From positions 1 through 62,975 of the forward strand of contig NZ_JAPFDR010000014.1 in assembly GCF_026168755.1 (NCBI RefSeq): DNA of 62,975 nt. The letters are read 5' to 3'. The position numbers and the translations under genes were made by a program. Below the pieces are notes generated by a model. That model saw only the letters and a list, made by a program, of their open reading frames with translations, was not told the origin of the DNA and searched no databases. Origin of the DNA: Clostridium sp. (GTDB lineage: Bacteria; Bacillota; Clostridia; Clostridiales; Clostridiaceae). Of this stretch, positions 17,845 to 26,778 are shown in pieces (position 1 is the stretch's first letter; the number at the start of each line of letters is the position of its first letter).

Positions 17845-17852
17845 AAATAAAG

Positions 17853-17890
17853 GTTTAGGTAGTTGTCGTCAGCAATCTACCTAAACAAAA
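17853..17890 (+). terminator. Terminator of the transfer operon
   Basis: 10-bp perfect stem GTTTAGGTAG / CTACCTAAAC with a 14-nt loop, then an A-rich tail. The T run is missing, so efficiency is uncertain. Confidence 0.55.
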
Positions 17891-17903
17891 AATTGGGTAA
17901 GGA

Positions 17904-17991
17904 TTCGCTGATGAAAAAAATCAATGTCAGCAAAATTGGATCTGCTTCGTAGAAACCATTTAGCAGCCATTAATTTTTTCGTCGCTCACCC
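17904..17991 (+). repeat. Fold-back element, copy 2
   Basis: Matches 12327-12411. Here the outer arms extend to a perfect ATTGGGT / ACCCAAT pair (17892-17898 and 17987-17993). It lies 60 bp upstream of the adhesin gene. Confidence 0.5.
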
Positions 17992-18050
17992 AATCTATAT
18001 TGTAACTTAAAGATTATTAGTATAAAAGATATTTTAAAGGAGATTATTTT

Positions 18051-20603
18051 ATGAAGAGATATATTTCAATGATTTTAACAATGTGCTTGATGTTTACTTT
18101 AGTTCCTTTTAAACCGTTAAAGGTTTTTGCTTCTACTGATACTTTGAATTTTGCAGATTCTAAATTAAATGATATATTTTGTGAGTTTGTTGGAAAGGCT
18201 AATGGACAATCGGTCACTAAGTCAGAAGTAGAAAATAAAATGAAGTATATATACGATAACCATATTCAGATGTAGCCAGAAATAGATATTTCGGGGGTTT
18301 CTGACTTAACAGGAATTGAAGATTTAAAAGATATAGCTTACCCAATTAGAAGGATTAGAATAAGTGGAGCAGTAGACTTAACTCCTATTAAAGATTTTTC
18401 TTTTGAAGATTTAGAATTAAATGACCAAACAAATTCTAATTTACAAGTTTTCAATACTAGCACTTCTTTACAAAATTCTCTAGATAGATTAGTTATTAAG
18501 GATTATTATACAAGTTCAGATATAGTAGATTTAAGTCCTATAGGTACATTAAAGAATTTAGGACAACTACATATAGTGGGTACTAAAGTTTCAGATATAA
18601 CTCCTATAGGTCAATTAAAAAACTTGAGAGCTTTAACATTAGATGGTTTTAATAGATATAATGAAACAACTGTTGATTTAAATATTATAAAAAACTTAGA
18701 TAAATTATATAGTTTATCTTTAGCAAGAATGAATTTAACTAGCGAAAGTTTAAAACCTTTTTCAGAGGTAGGAACTTTCCCAGCATTAACTATGTTTGAA
18801 ATTCTTAATGATAGTGGAGTACAAGATATAAGATATTTAGAAAATAATTCTACTATTGTTAATTTAACATTACACGATTGTGGTTTAGATGATAGAGCTA
18901 TTGATATAGTAAAGACTATTCCTAATTTAGCTAATTTAAGTTTAGCAGATAACTATATTAAAAATATCAATAATTTAAATGGGCTTTCTGGCTTACTTTC
19001 TTTAAATGTTAGTTCTAATAGATTAGAGAACGTTGATGTTGTTGCTACTCTTAATAATTTAACTAGATTAGATTGTAGCTATAACTATATTACTGATATT
19101 TCATCATTAACTGGTTTACCTAAATTAACTGGTTTAGATATTTCTTATAATTTTATTGATGTAGACGGAACTCAAAAGGGTATTGTAGACAGTATTCCAG
19201 TTCAATATAACAAAGAAACTACTCCTCAAAGAGCTGTAACTGGGGATACTTTAATAGAAATGAATGTAGGTGATGAAATACCTTTCTTCTTTGATTCTGA
19301 ACAGTTACAAGGGAATGGTTATAATATAGCTGAAATTTCTAATAGAGGTTATAGAAGTATATTTGGAGATTATATCATTGCGTCCGATGATGTGAATTTA
19401 TTAGAAGTTGTTAATACTACTGTTCCTTATGGTAGTGGTAGTACAACATTTAAAGCTTTAAAATCTGGAAAAACTAAGGTTAAAGTTTTATTTAGAAATA
19501 TAGATAGTGTTTTAACTAAGAGTGAAATTACAATAAAAATAAAAGATGTTCCAAAGCCAGTAATTAAGGGAAGTTATACAGTTGAGTATCAAGATGAAAG
19601 GGGCAATATATTAGATAGTAAGACTTTAAATGATTTGACTTTAGGTAGTTATTTTGAAGTTGCTAAATTCATTGATGGTTATATATTAGATGATGTTAAT
19701 AATAAGAGTGTAGAGCTTACAGAAACAGAGCCTAATAAGACTATAGTATTTAAATATAAGAAGAATGAGGAACCGAAGCCAATAATTAAGGGAAGTTATA
19801 AAGTTGAATATCAAGATGAAAATGGAAATTTATTAGATAGTAAGACTTTAAATGATTTAGTTTTAGGTAATTATATTGAATTTGCTAAATTCTTTGATGG
19901 TTATACATTGATTGATGATACTATGAAGAGCTTTGACCTTACAGAAACAGAGCCTAGTAAAACCATAGTATTTAAATATGTGAAAAATGAAGAAACAAAG
20001 CCAGTAATCAAAGGGAGTTATACAGTTAAGTTTCAAGATGAAGAAGGTAATGTTTTAGACAGTAAAAGTTTTAATGATTTAGTTTTAGGTAGATACGTTG
20101 CATTTGCTGATTTTATTGATGGTTATACTTTAAATGATGAGGGAATTAAGTATATAGAATTAACAGAATTAGAGCCAAACCAAGTTATAATATTTAAGTA
20201 TAAAAAGAATGAAGGAGTTAAACCAATAATACTAGGAAGTTATACAGTAGAATATCAAGATGAGAATGGTAATGTGTTAGATAGCAAGACTTTAAGCGAA
20301 CTTTATTTAGGTAAATATACGGAGATTGCAAAAAAAATTGATGGCTATAATTTAGATGATGAAGAAACTAAGGTTATTGATTTAACAGAAGAAAGTCCTA
20401 ATGGAACTATAATATTTAAATATAAAAAACAAGAAGTTCCAGTAACTCTAGAAAAACCAAAAGAAGAAGTTAAAGAAGAGTTTAAAGCTCCACAAGAAAC
20501 TTTACCTAAAACTGGAGACCCTTTCAGTTCAAATATATTAATGATGTTAGGAGTAGCTTTAATTGGATTAGGAGTTGGATTTAATAAAAAATTTAAGAGA
20601 TAG
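18051..20603 (+). pseudogene. LPXTG leucine-rich-repeat surface protein interrupted by an amber codon
   Basis: One reading frame of 851 codons broken only by TAG at 18273-18275 (codon 75). The first part gives a 74-aa peptide with signal sequence (cleavage near VFA-ST). The frame resumes without shift into internalin-like leucine-rich repeats (codons ~80-390), an Ig-like/Big-type segment, four 74-residue MucBP-like repeats, and an LPKTG sortase motif with membrane helix and basic tail. Ribosome site AAAGGAG. It would be a wall-anchored adhesin carried as element cargo. Either inactivated by one point mutation, or read through. An internal GTG at 18576 has no good ribosome site and no signal peptide. 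Confidence 0.85.
19569..20456 (+). repeat. Four tandem 222-bp MucBP-like repeats
   Basis: Repeat starts at 19569, 19791, 20013 and 20235, each exactly 222 bp (74 codons) apart. Each opens GSY(T/K)V(E/K)(Y/F)QDE and ends IIFKYKK or a close variant. Protein-level copies differ, so this is an old duplication rather than a recent expansion. Confidence 0.9.
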
Positions 20604-20633
20604 AATAATCATTAGTATTTTCTATTTAATTTA

Positions 20634-20655
20634 CTGGGGCATATGTCCCAGTTTT
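20634..20655 (+). terminator. Terminator of the adhesin gene
   Basis: CTGGGGCATATGTCCCAG folds into a hairpin followed by TTTTCTT; a near copy of the GGGCATATGCCC palindrome. Confidence 0.7.
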
Positions 20656-20794
20656 CTTATATTTTATATAGGTGATATATTATAAGTATAGTAATTTAAT
20701 TAATTTGGTGATGAAACACATGATATATGTTGAGGAGTATAATTAAAATTTTTGTGTAGTTTAGATGTAATATAACTTAGTTAAGGGAGGAGAA

Positions 20795-21256
20795 ATGGAA
20801 ACTATAATTTATTATGGAGGCTATAAAATAGTTAAGTATCCAAACATAATAGTAGGAAAAAATATAAAAGATTTTGGATATGGATTTTATTGTACTAGGA
20901 TAAAGAAACAAGCAGAAAAGTTAGTAAACAAATATAAGACACCGGTTATAAATTCATATGCTTTAACTGATATTTCAGATTTGAATGTTAAGGTATTTGA
21001 AAAGTATGATAAGGAATGGCTCGATTTCGTTGTTCATTGTAGAAGTGGGGGAGAGCATGATTATGATATTGTTGAAGGATTTATGTGCGATGATACAATA
21101 TTGGATAACTTAGAAGATTATATAAATGGACACATAGACAAGACAAGATTTCTGGAAATGATGAAGTTAAAATGGAGTAATAAACAAATAAGTTTTCATA
21201 CAGTTAAAGCACTAAAAAGACTAAAGTTTATTGAATGTGAAAAAATAAAAAAATAA
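20795..21256 (+). CDS. DUF3990-family protein (putative ADP-ribosyltransferase-like)
   Basis: 153 aa. It matches the DUF3990 pattern: an early YYGG, then VGKNIKDFGYGFYCT, EWLDFVVHCR, and DYDIVEGFMCDD, then KWSNKQISFHT. The family resembles ADP-ribosyltransferases and often pairs with a small DUF3791 protein in toxin-like cassettes. No DUF3791 gene is visible here. The stop follows an A7 run (21247-21253). Removing one A would extend the protein by about 34 codons to 21368, so the tail may be lost to slippage. Ribosome site AGGGAGGAG. Toxin role is inference. Confidence 0.65.
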   Translation: METIIYYGGYKIVKYPNIIVGKNIKDFGYGFYCTRIKKQAEKLVNKYKTPVINSYALTDISDLNVKVFEKYDKEWLDFVVHCRSGGEHDYDIVEGFMCDDTILDNLEDYINGHIDKTRFLEMMKLKWSNKQISFHTVKALKRLKFIECEKIKK

Positions 21257-21368
21257 ACAACAAGATATTAAAAAGAGTATTGAGGGTACAGACAAAGAGC
21301 CATTTGTAAGAGATTTAAATGAGGAAATTCTATATTCTATAATTGAAAGTTTGAAAAATATGGTATAA

Positions 21369-21922
21369 TAAAAATAGCTAAATTTATTCTTTAAATTATA
21401 GGATAAAAATTCTATGAACAAGGATAGTTTGGTTATAATATAATTATTCTATTTAAAAAGTTTATTGGTCGCTAATCCCAAATAGCGAGTTATAAAAAGG
21501 GAGTTGGTACTACTCAATGCCAACTGAAATTGAGTGTAGCAACCGAGCAACTGCTACTAAAAGGACATATGCTTAGGTGATGATTGTCGTAAAGCTCGGG
21601 TGATTTATAAAATAGCTTATAATTTTTTTATATATTATAAGGGGAAGCTAAGTGTACTATTATTAGGTATACCTAACTAAAGGGAGGAAGATAGTGGTGT
21701 TTAGAACATCACTATTTTTCTTTAAAATAATTATTTTACTAAACTATAATTTAACTTGAAGAATTTTAATTTTAAAGGGACTACAGGGGGACTATCCTCC
21801 AATATTTATGAAAATAAAGCTTGCCCTTTAAATACTTTTATAGTCTTTAAAATATAGTAAATACAAAGGTTTATGTATATATACGATACGTAAAAGAATA
21901 TATTAAAACATATGGTACTATT
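21369..21922. other. ORF-free right end of element 1 with hairpins
   Basis: About 550 bp without a gene. Contents: hairpin TCGCT-N10-AGCGA (about 21469-21488); CCGAGC (about 21543) pairing with GCTCGG (about 21594) across ~45 nt of conserved-looking sequence; palindrome TTAGGTATACCTAA (about 21664); hairpin AGTGGTGT/ACATCACT plus TTTTTC (21692-21720), a likely terminator; then the GGGACT pair. A structured RNA is possible between 21480 and 21720. Confidence 0.4.
21777..21793 (+). promoter_or_regulatory. Paired GGGACT sites, right arm
   Basis: GGGACT at 21777-21782 and 21788-21793, 11 bp apart, same orientation as the left pair, 130 bp inside attR. Confidence 0.5.
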
Positions 21923-21939
21923 CCTGTTGGGAGTACCAT
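21923..21939 (+). repeat. attR core of element 1
   Basis: 17 bp identical to 5361-5377. Beyond it lies the original tRNA terminator, confirming chromosomal DNA resumes here. Confidence 0.92.
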
Positions 21940-21940
21940 T

Positions 21941-21984
21941 AAAAACCCACAATCCTTATAAAATAAAGGTTTGTGGGTTTTAAT
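21941..21984 (+). terminator. Original terminator of tRNA-Arg
   Basis: AAAACCCACAA pairs with TTGTGGGTTTT, starting 2 nt after attR. It was separated from its tRNA by the insertion. Confidence 0.8.
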
Positions 21985-22118
21985 TATATATAAAGTTACC
22001 ATTTAGGTTTTTTTATATCTTATTTTTTACGCATAGACTTAATTTTTTCTCATATCGATATTCTATCAACCATATTAAAAATATTATAATAAAATAAAAA
22101 CTTTCTTATTGAAATTTT

Positions 22119-23996
22119 TTATCCCATAAACATAAATGTATGACAAGTAAATACTGAAGCTACTTGCATGAAGCATAGTAGTGAGCCTACTATAATTCCT
22201 GGGATATATGGATTATTACAATATTTAGCTAAACGACGTAGTAGAAGTACTGCTACAGGGAATACTGGTATTGCATTAATCATATATGTGAATGTAAATG
22301 GTGCTCCAAAAATATCTGGTTGGAATCCTGTTTTTGCAAATAAGTAGTATCCAATGAAAGTAATAGCAAATGCAGGAACCATATTCATAAATGCAAAGAA
22401 TAAATCATTTAATAATGTTGGCTCTTTACCTATCTTTGAGTAGTAAGCAGAGTTTATTGAAATACTTACAGCTATACCAAATACCAAGAAGAATGGTAAG
22501 TAGGTAAAGAATAAGTATAAGTGTTCTAAAGGTAATTCACGCATTCCCCATAAGTAGAAACGTAAATCAATTTGGAATACATATTGTGCTATATACACAA
22601 CAACTAATACGCTTAAAACTCCAATAACAGCTAGTAAAATAGATTTTACAAAGTTTATAAGAGATATTTTTACTCCCCATGATTTTAATGTATCACCTTG
22701 TTTTCTAGCATATAAGTAGTATGAACCAAATGAAGTTATTAACATAAATATACCATTAGCTAATGACCATAATGCATATATATTAGTAGTTTGTTGTGGT
22801 AAGTAATTTGTTACAAAGTAACCAAAACCTTTACTGAATATAAATGTTATGCTTAAGAAAGCAAATGCACAGTTAGCTATAGTTAATACCCAGAACCAAA
22901 CCTTTCCTAATTTATTAGGAGCTGGTTTTAATTGTTTATTATCTTCAGCTTTTAAGCTTGCAAAGAACTTAGTTTTTGTTAATGTAGCAATTGTAAATAC
23001 GCAAATTGCAAGGGCACCGAAAAGTCCTAATATAGAAGCAGCAGTGTATACTCCCCAGATTTGCATTCCACCAACTAAGTAGTTAGGAGCTACAAATACA
23101 TCTTGGAAGAAGTCAACTACAGCAGCTACAGAACCAGCACCACCTTGTGGCTTAGGATGGATTTCATTTGCTTTTGTAATACGACGAATAACTTGTTTAC
23201 CGTTCATATCAGTAGTATAAGTGTGTCCAGGAATTACTTCGCTATCCTTAAATACACTTGGTTCTTGTCCAAAGCTTACAAATGATTTTGCTTCATTAGA
23301 GCTTAAGAATTGTTGAGGAGAAACTGGCATTCCATCTTCACCAACAGTGCTAAAGTATACATGATCATAGAATGTATAGTAAAGACCTACGCTACGATCA
23401 CCATAAACGTTTGTCCAATTACCTTCGAAGTCTGTAAAAGTTGGGTTACTTGCAACTAGATATACAGCAGATAGTACTGGATTTCCGCTCATATTATCTA
23501 AGCTAACACTCATGTTTGTAGCATTACCACCCATAGAGTGTCCAGCTATACCAATTTGATTTAAATCAACATAATCTAATTCACTAACATATTTTACTGC
23601 AGAATAAACTCCATAAGCATCAGCATTTGGGTCAGTAAAGAATGTTTCAAATGGTGTTATATCAGAACCACCGTGGTTTAACATATCTGGAGTTACAACT
23701 ACAAATCCACGACGAGCTAGTTCAAGAGCATATTGAGCATAGCACTCCTTAGTTGTAGATAACCCATGAGCAAATACAACAGCAGGTGCTTTATTTTCTG
23801 AAGTTGCAACTTTTGGGCTATATACTCTAATACTTACATTATCTCCAGAACGGGTTTGTACCGTAGTAGTCTCAATTTTAACTTTTCCAAAGTTACTTAA
23901 AAGTAGATTGGCACTAACAGCACATAATAAAGTGAAAACAATTGATAAGATTAGTCCAAGTTTTGCTGTAAATTTAAATTTAGATTTTTTATTCAT
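22119..23996 (-). CDS. Membrane-anchored alpha/beta hydrolase
   Basis: 625 aa. An N-terminal membrane helix (residues 10-32) precedes an extracellular serine hydrolase domain (to ~residue 300) with oxyanion motif FAHGLS and nucleophile elbow GHSMGGN (Ser ~150). A His in NEIHPKP is a candidate triad member. The C-terminal half has about seven membrane helices. The ATG has a GGGG site. It is divergent from an AraC regulator 180 bp away, its likely controller. The substrate is unknown; lipid or peptide esters are typical. Confidence 0.8.
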   Translation of the reverse strand: MNKKSKFKFTAKLGLILSIVFTLLCAVSANLLLSNFGKVKIETTTVQTRSGDNVSIRVYSPKVATSENKAPAVVFAHGLSTTKECYAQYALELARRGFVVVTPDMLNHGGSDITPFETFFTDPNADAYGVYSAVKYVSELDYVDLNQIGIAGHSMGGNATNMSVSLDNMSGNPVLSAVYLVASNPTFTDFEGNWTNVYGDRSVGLYYTFYDHVYFSTVGEDGMPVSPQQFLSSNEAKSFVSFGQEPSVFKDSEVIPGHTYTTDMNGKQVIRRITKANEIHPKPQGGAGSVAAVVDFFQDVFVAPNYLVGGMQIWGVYTAASILGLFGALAICVFTIATLTKTKFFASLKAEDNKQLKPAPNKLGKVWFWVLTIANCAFAFLSITFIFSKGFGYFVTNYLPQQTTNIYALWSLANGIFMLITSFGSYYLYARKQGDTLKSWGVKISLINFVKSILLAVIGVLSVLVVVYIAQYVFQIDLRFYLWGMRELPLEHLYLFFTYLPFFLVFGIAVSISINSAYYSKIGKEPTLLNDLFFAFMNMVPAFAITFIGYYLFAKTGFQPDIFGAPFTFTYMINAIPVFPVAVLLLRRLAKYCNNPYIPGIIVGSLLCFMQVASVFTCHTFMFMG

Positions 23997-24175
23997 ATTT
24001 ATCCCCCTGTAATTTGAATTAAAACGTTAACATTTCATGTATAAATTATACAAAGGAAGTTATTTTATAAATATGACTAATTTTATAAGTTAGTATAACA
24101 ATGTTGCACTTATAGCAAAAAAGGTAGTTTAGCTTTAGGATAATTAGGTATAATATTTTGTAAGGAGGAGTAATT

Positions 24176-25114
24176 ATGAGTGAAAAATTAGAGGTTATTT
24201 ATTATCCAAGTGTAGATAATATGAAGATATTTGTTGTTGATATAGAATATAGACTACCACATACTCATCCAGAAATGGAAATTTTATTTGTTTTTAGAGG
24301 TAATCCCATTTTTATAATTAATGATGAAAAATTTGAATTTCATCAAGGGGATATTATATTAATTAATAGTAATGACAAGCATGAAATAATTTCAAATAAT
24401 GGAATATCAACTTTTTTAGTTTTAAATATTTCAACTAAGTATTTTGAGGGGTATTTTTCACAAATTAATCAAGTTACATTTAAAGGACATTGCACATATA
24501 ATCCTGAAAATAAGCTAGTGATATATACGTTTTTAAATCTTGCTAGAATTTACATAGAAAAATCTAATTTTTATAAAGTTAGGTGTGCAAGCATGATTAA
24601 TATTATGTTTGTTCACTTATTAGATACTTATTCAAAGGATGATATTTATAATGATAAAAGCAAGGATAATTGCTTAAATAAGCTTAGGTTAAGAAGAATT
24701 ATTAATTATGTAGAAGAAAATTATTATGATAAGATTTCACTAAAAGAGATTGCAGATATGGAAGGTGTATCTGTATATTTCTTATCACGATTTATTCATA
24801 AGTATTTAGAATTAAGTTTTCAAGATTACTTAACATTTATAAGATTTAATCATGCTAGAGAGCTTATTCTTACAACTGATATGAAATTAGTAGATATTTG
24901 TTATCAATGTGGTTTTTCAGATTACCGTTATATGACTCAAGCATTTAAAAAGTATTGTGAGTGTACGCCAAAAGAGTTTAAACTTAAGGCAATTACTTCA
25001 GTTACATCAAAACTTTTTTTAGGAACGAATAGTCAAAGAATATATAATAATGATGAAGTGTTGAATATAATTGAAGATACAATTAAGCATTATAATTTAA
25101 TTGAACCACATTAA
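24176..25114 (+). CDS. AraC-family transcription regulator with cupin sensor
   Basis: 312 aa. The N-terminal cupin-like domain (LPHTHPEMEILFVFRG, then FHQGDIILI) probably binds a small ligand. C-terminal double HTH: LKEIADMEGVSVYFLSRFIH, then LVDICYQCGFSDYRYMTQAF. GGAGGAG ribosome site and TATAAT -10 about 25 bp upstream. Divergent from the hydrolase gene, so activation of that gene is likely. The following exporter is a second possible target. Confidence 0.87.
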   Translation: MSEKLEVIYYPSVDNMKIFVVDIEYRLPHTHPEMEILFVFRGNPIFIINDEKFEFHQGDIILINSNDKHEIISNNGISTFLVLNISTKYFEGYFSQINQVTFKGHCTYNPENKLVIYTFLNLARIYIEKSNFYKVRCASMINIMFVHLLDTYSKDDIYNDKSKDNCLNKLRLRRIINYVEENYYDKISLKEIADMEGVSVYFLSRFIHKYLELSFQDYLTFIRFNHARELILTTDMKLVDICYQCGFSDYRYMTQAFKKYCECTPKEFKLKAITSVTSKLFLGTNSQRIYNNDEVLNIIEDTIKHYNLIEPH

Positions 25115-25289
25115 TAAAATTTAAAATACCAGATATTACATATAAGAGTAAGAAAATAATAATTATATGACGATAAATTAATAAAACCAAAACCTATAAT
25201 AAAATTTAAGTTTTTTAAGGCTTTTTAATTTTTTTTCAAAAATAGTATTATAAAATTGCTTCAGATAAATTTACCAGGAGATGAAGATA

Positions 25290-26693
25290 ATGAGAATAAA
25301 AAAAGAGTGGGCAATTTTACTTACAGTATTACCAATGACGTTTATGACCACATTAGATAGTAGCATAGTAAATGTAGCTTTACCTACTATGGCAAAAGAG
25401 TTAAATACCAGTATGGCAGGAATAGAATGGGTAGTTACAAGCTATTTAATAACTATATGTGCAACTATATTACTATTTGGTAAATTAGGAGATATTTTAG
25501 GAAAGACTAGAATATTTAAATTTGGGATAGGGATTTTTACTATAGGGTCTTTACTTTGCGGGTTTTCAAATACACTATTTATGCTTATATTATCTAGAAT
25601 AGTTCAGGCTATAGGAGCAGGAGCGGCTATGGCAACAAATCAGGGAATTATAACTGAGACTTTCCCAGCAAATGAAAGAGGTCGTGCACTTGGGATGACT
25701 GGGACAGCTGTAGCTCTTGGAACTATGGTAGGACCAACATTAGGAGGGCTTATAGTTTCTATTGCACCTTGGGAATATATTTTCCTTATAAATATTCCTA
25801 TAGGTATATTAGTTTATATTGGAGTTATTAAGATTTTACCTTTTAAGAAAAAAATGAGTGATTTTATAATTGATATTAAAGGAAGTATATTATTTATGAT
25901 TTCTATAACATTATTATTTACATCTATAAACTTTGGACAAAGTTTAGGATATAATAACTTATTTATAGTAATGTCATTTATAATTTCATTAACTTTATTT
26001 GCAATATTTATTAGAGTTGAAAAAAATTCTGATAATCCTATGTTAGATATAAAAATATTTAAGAATAGACTTTTTTCATTAAGTATATTCTGTGGATTTA
26101 CATCATTTATATCAATAGGTGCAGTAAACATAATTTTACCTTTTTATTATCAAGATGTATTATCTTTAAGTCCAAGCACAGCTGGACTTATGATGACTGT
26201 ATCTCCAATAATATTGGCAGTAGTAGCACCGTTAAGCGGATATTTATCAGATAAAATAGGAAGTGAAAAAATATCGGCATTAGGTTTATCAATTCTGTCT
26301 ATAGGAATAATATCTTTAGTTATATTTAATGTTAATACATCTCTTATAGTAGTTGGAATTTTAGTTGGATTACTTTCACTAGGTAGTGGAATATTCCAGT
26401 CTCCTAATAATTCATTAATTATGTCTACAGTTGAAAAAAATGAGCTTGGAATAGCTGGAAGTATAAATGGATTAGTAAGAAATTTAGGAACAACTACTGG
26501 AATAGCACTTTCTACAAGTATTTTATATAGTAGAATGAGTAGTAAGTTAGGGTATAAAGTTTCTGGATATGTAGATGGTAGAGCAGATGTATTTGTATAT
26601 GCAATGCGATTTGTATTTATAGGAATAGGAGTAATATGTTTAATTGGAGCAATTTTAAGTGTAATTAGAGTTGTTAAAAAGATAAAAAAATAA
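25290..26693 (+). CDS. MFS multidrug exporter, DHA2 (14-TMS) family
   Basis: 467 aa, EmrB/QacA-like proton-driven exporter. Motif LDSSIVNVALPTMAKEL in helix 1 and GKLGDILGKTRIFKFG (loop 2-3) are diagnostic. About 14 hydrophobic segments. ATG at 25290 is preferred: AGGAG is 9 nt upstream but only 1 nt from the in-frame ATG at 25281. Substrate unknown. Ends at a strong bidirectional terminator. Confidence 0.9.
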   Translation: MRIKKEWAILLTVLPMTFMTTLDSSIVNVALPTMAKELNTSMAGIEWVVTSYLITICATILLFGKLGDILGKTRIFKFGIGIFTIGSLLCGFSNTLFMLILSRIVQAIGAGAAMATNQGIITETFPANERGRALGMTGTAVALGTMVGPTLGGLIVSIAPWEYIFLINIPIGILVYIGVIKILPFKKKMSDFIIDIKGSILFMISITLLFTSINFGQSLGYNNLFIVMSFIISLTLFAIFIRVEKNSDNPMLDIKIFKNRLFSLSIFCGFTSFISIGAVNIILPFYYQDVLSLSPSTAGLMMTVSPIILAVVAPLSGYLSDKIGSEKISALGLSILSIGIISLVIFNVNTSLIVVGILVGLLSLGSGIFQSPNNSLIMSTVEKNELGIAGSINGLVRNLGTTTGIALSTSILYSRMSSKLGYKVSGYVDGRADVFVYAMRFVFIGIGVICLIGAILSVIRVVKKIKK

Positions 26694-26721
26694 ATTTTAT
26701 AGAATAGGTTTATCTTTAGCT

Positions 26722-26778
26722 AAAAAGTACCTTAATAGAATAGATTTTTTAGGATTTATTCTATAAGGTACTTTTTTA
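26722..26778. terminator. Bidirectional terminator
   Basis: Arms AAAAAGTACCTTAATAGAATA and TATTCTATAAGGTACTTTTTT around a ~13-nt loop, between the convergent exporter and DUF368 genes. Confidence 0.9.

Larger units (their letters stand above)
5361..21939. mobile_element. Element 1: integrative mobilizable/conjugative-type element in tRNA-Arg
   Basis: About 16.6 kb between 17-bp direct repeats, one being the tRNA-Arg 3' end. Contents in order: ATPase/RloB-like pair, tyrosine integrase, repressor, early HTH genes, DnaD-like protein, folded ORF-free region, replication-relaxation-like protein, TraD/VirD4-like ATPase, M48-like membrane pseudo-enzyme, TcaA-like protein, LPXTG leucine-rich protein, DUF3990 protein. 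The coupling ATPase and replication-relaxation protein suggest DNA transfer. No VirB4, VirB6 or other mating-pore gene is recognisable, so it may need a helper. Confidence 0.85.

Noticed and set aside
19569..20456. Recent tandem duplication or assembly artefact
   Set aside because: The four units have diverged in sequence while keeping the exact 222-bp period, as expected for old surface-protein repeats.
22849..23285. Forward open frames inside the hydrolase gene
   Set aside because: Antisense shadows of a well supported gene; no ribosome sites.
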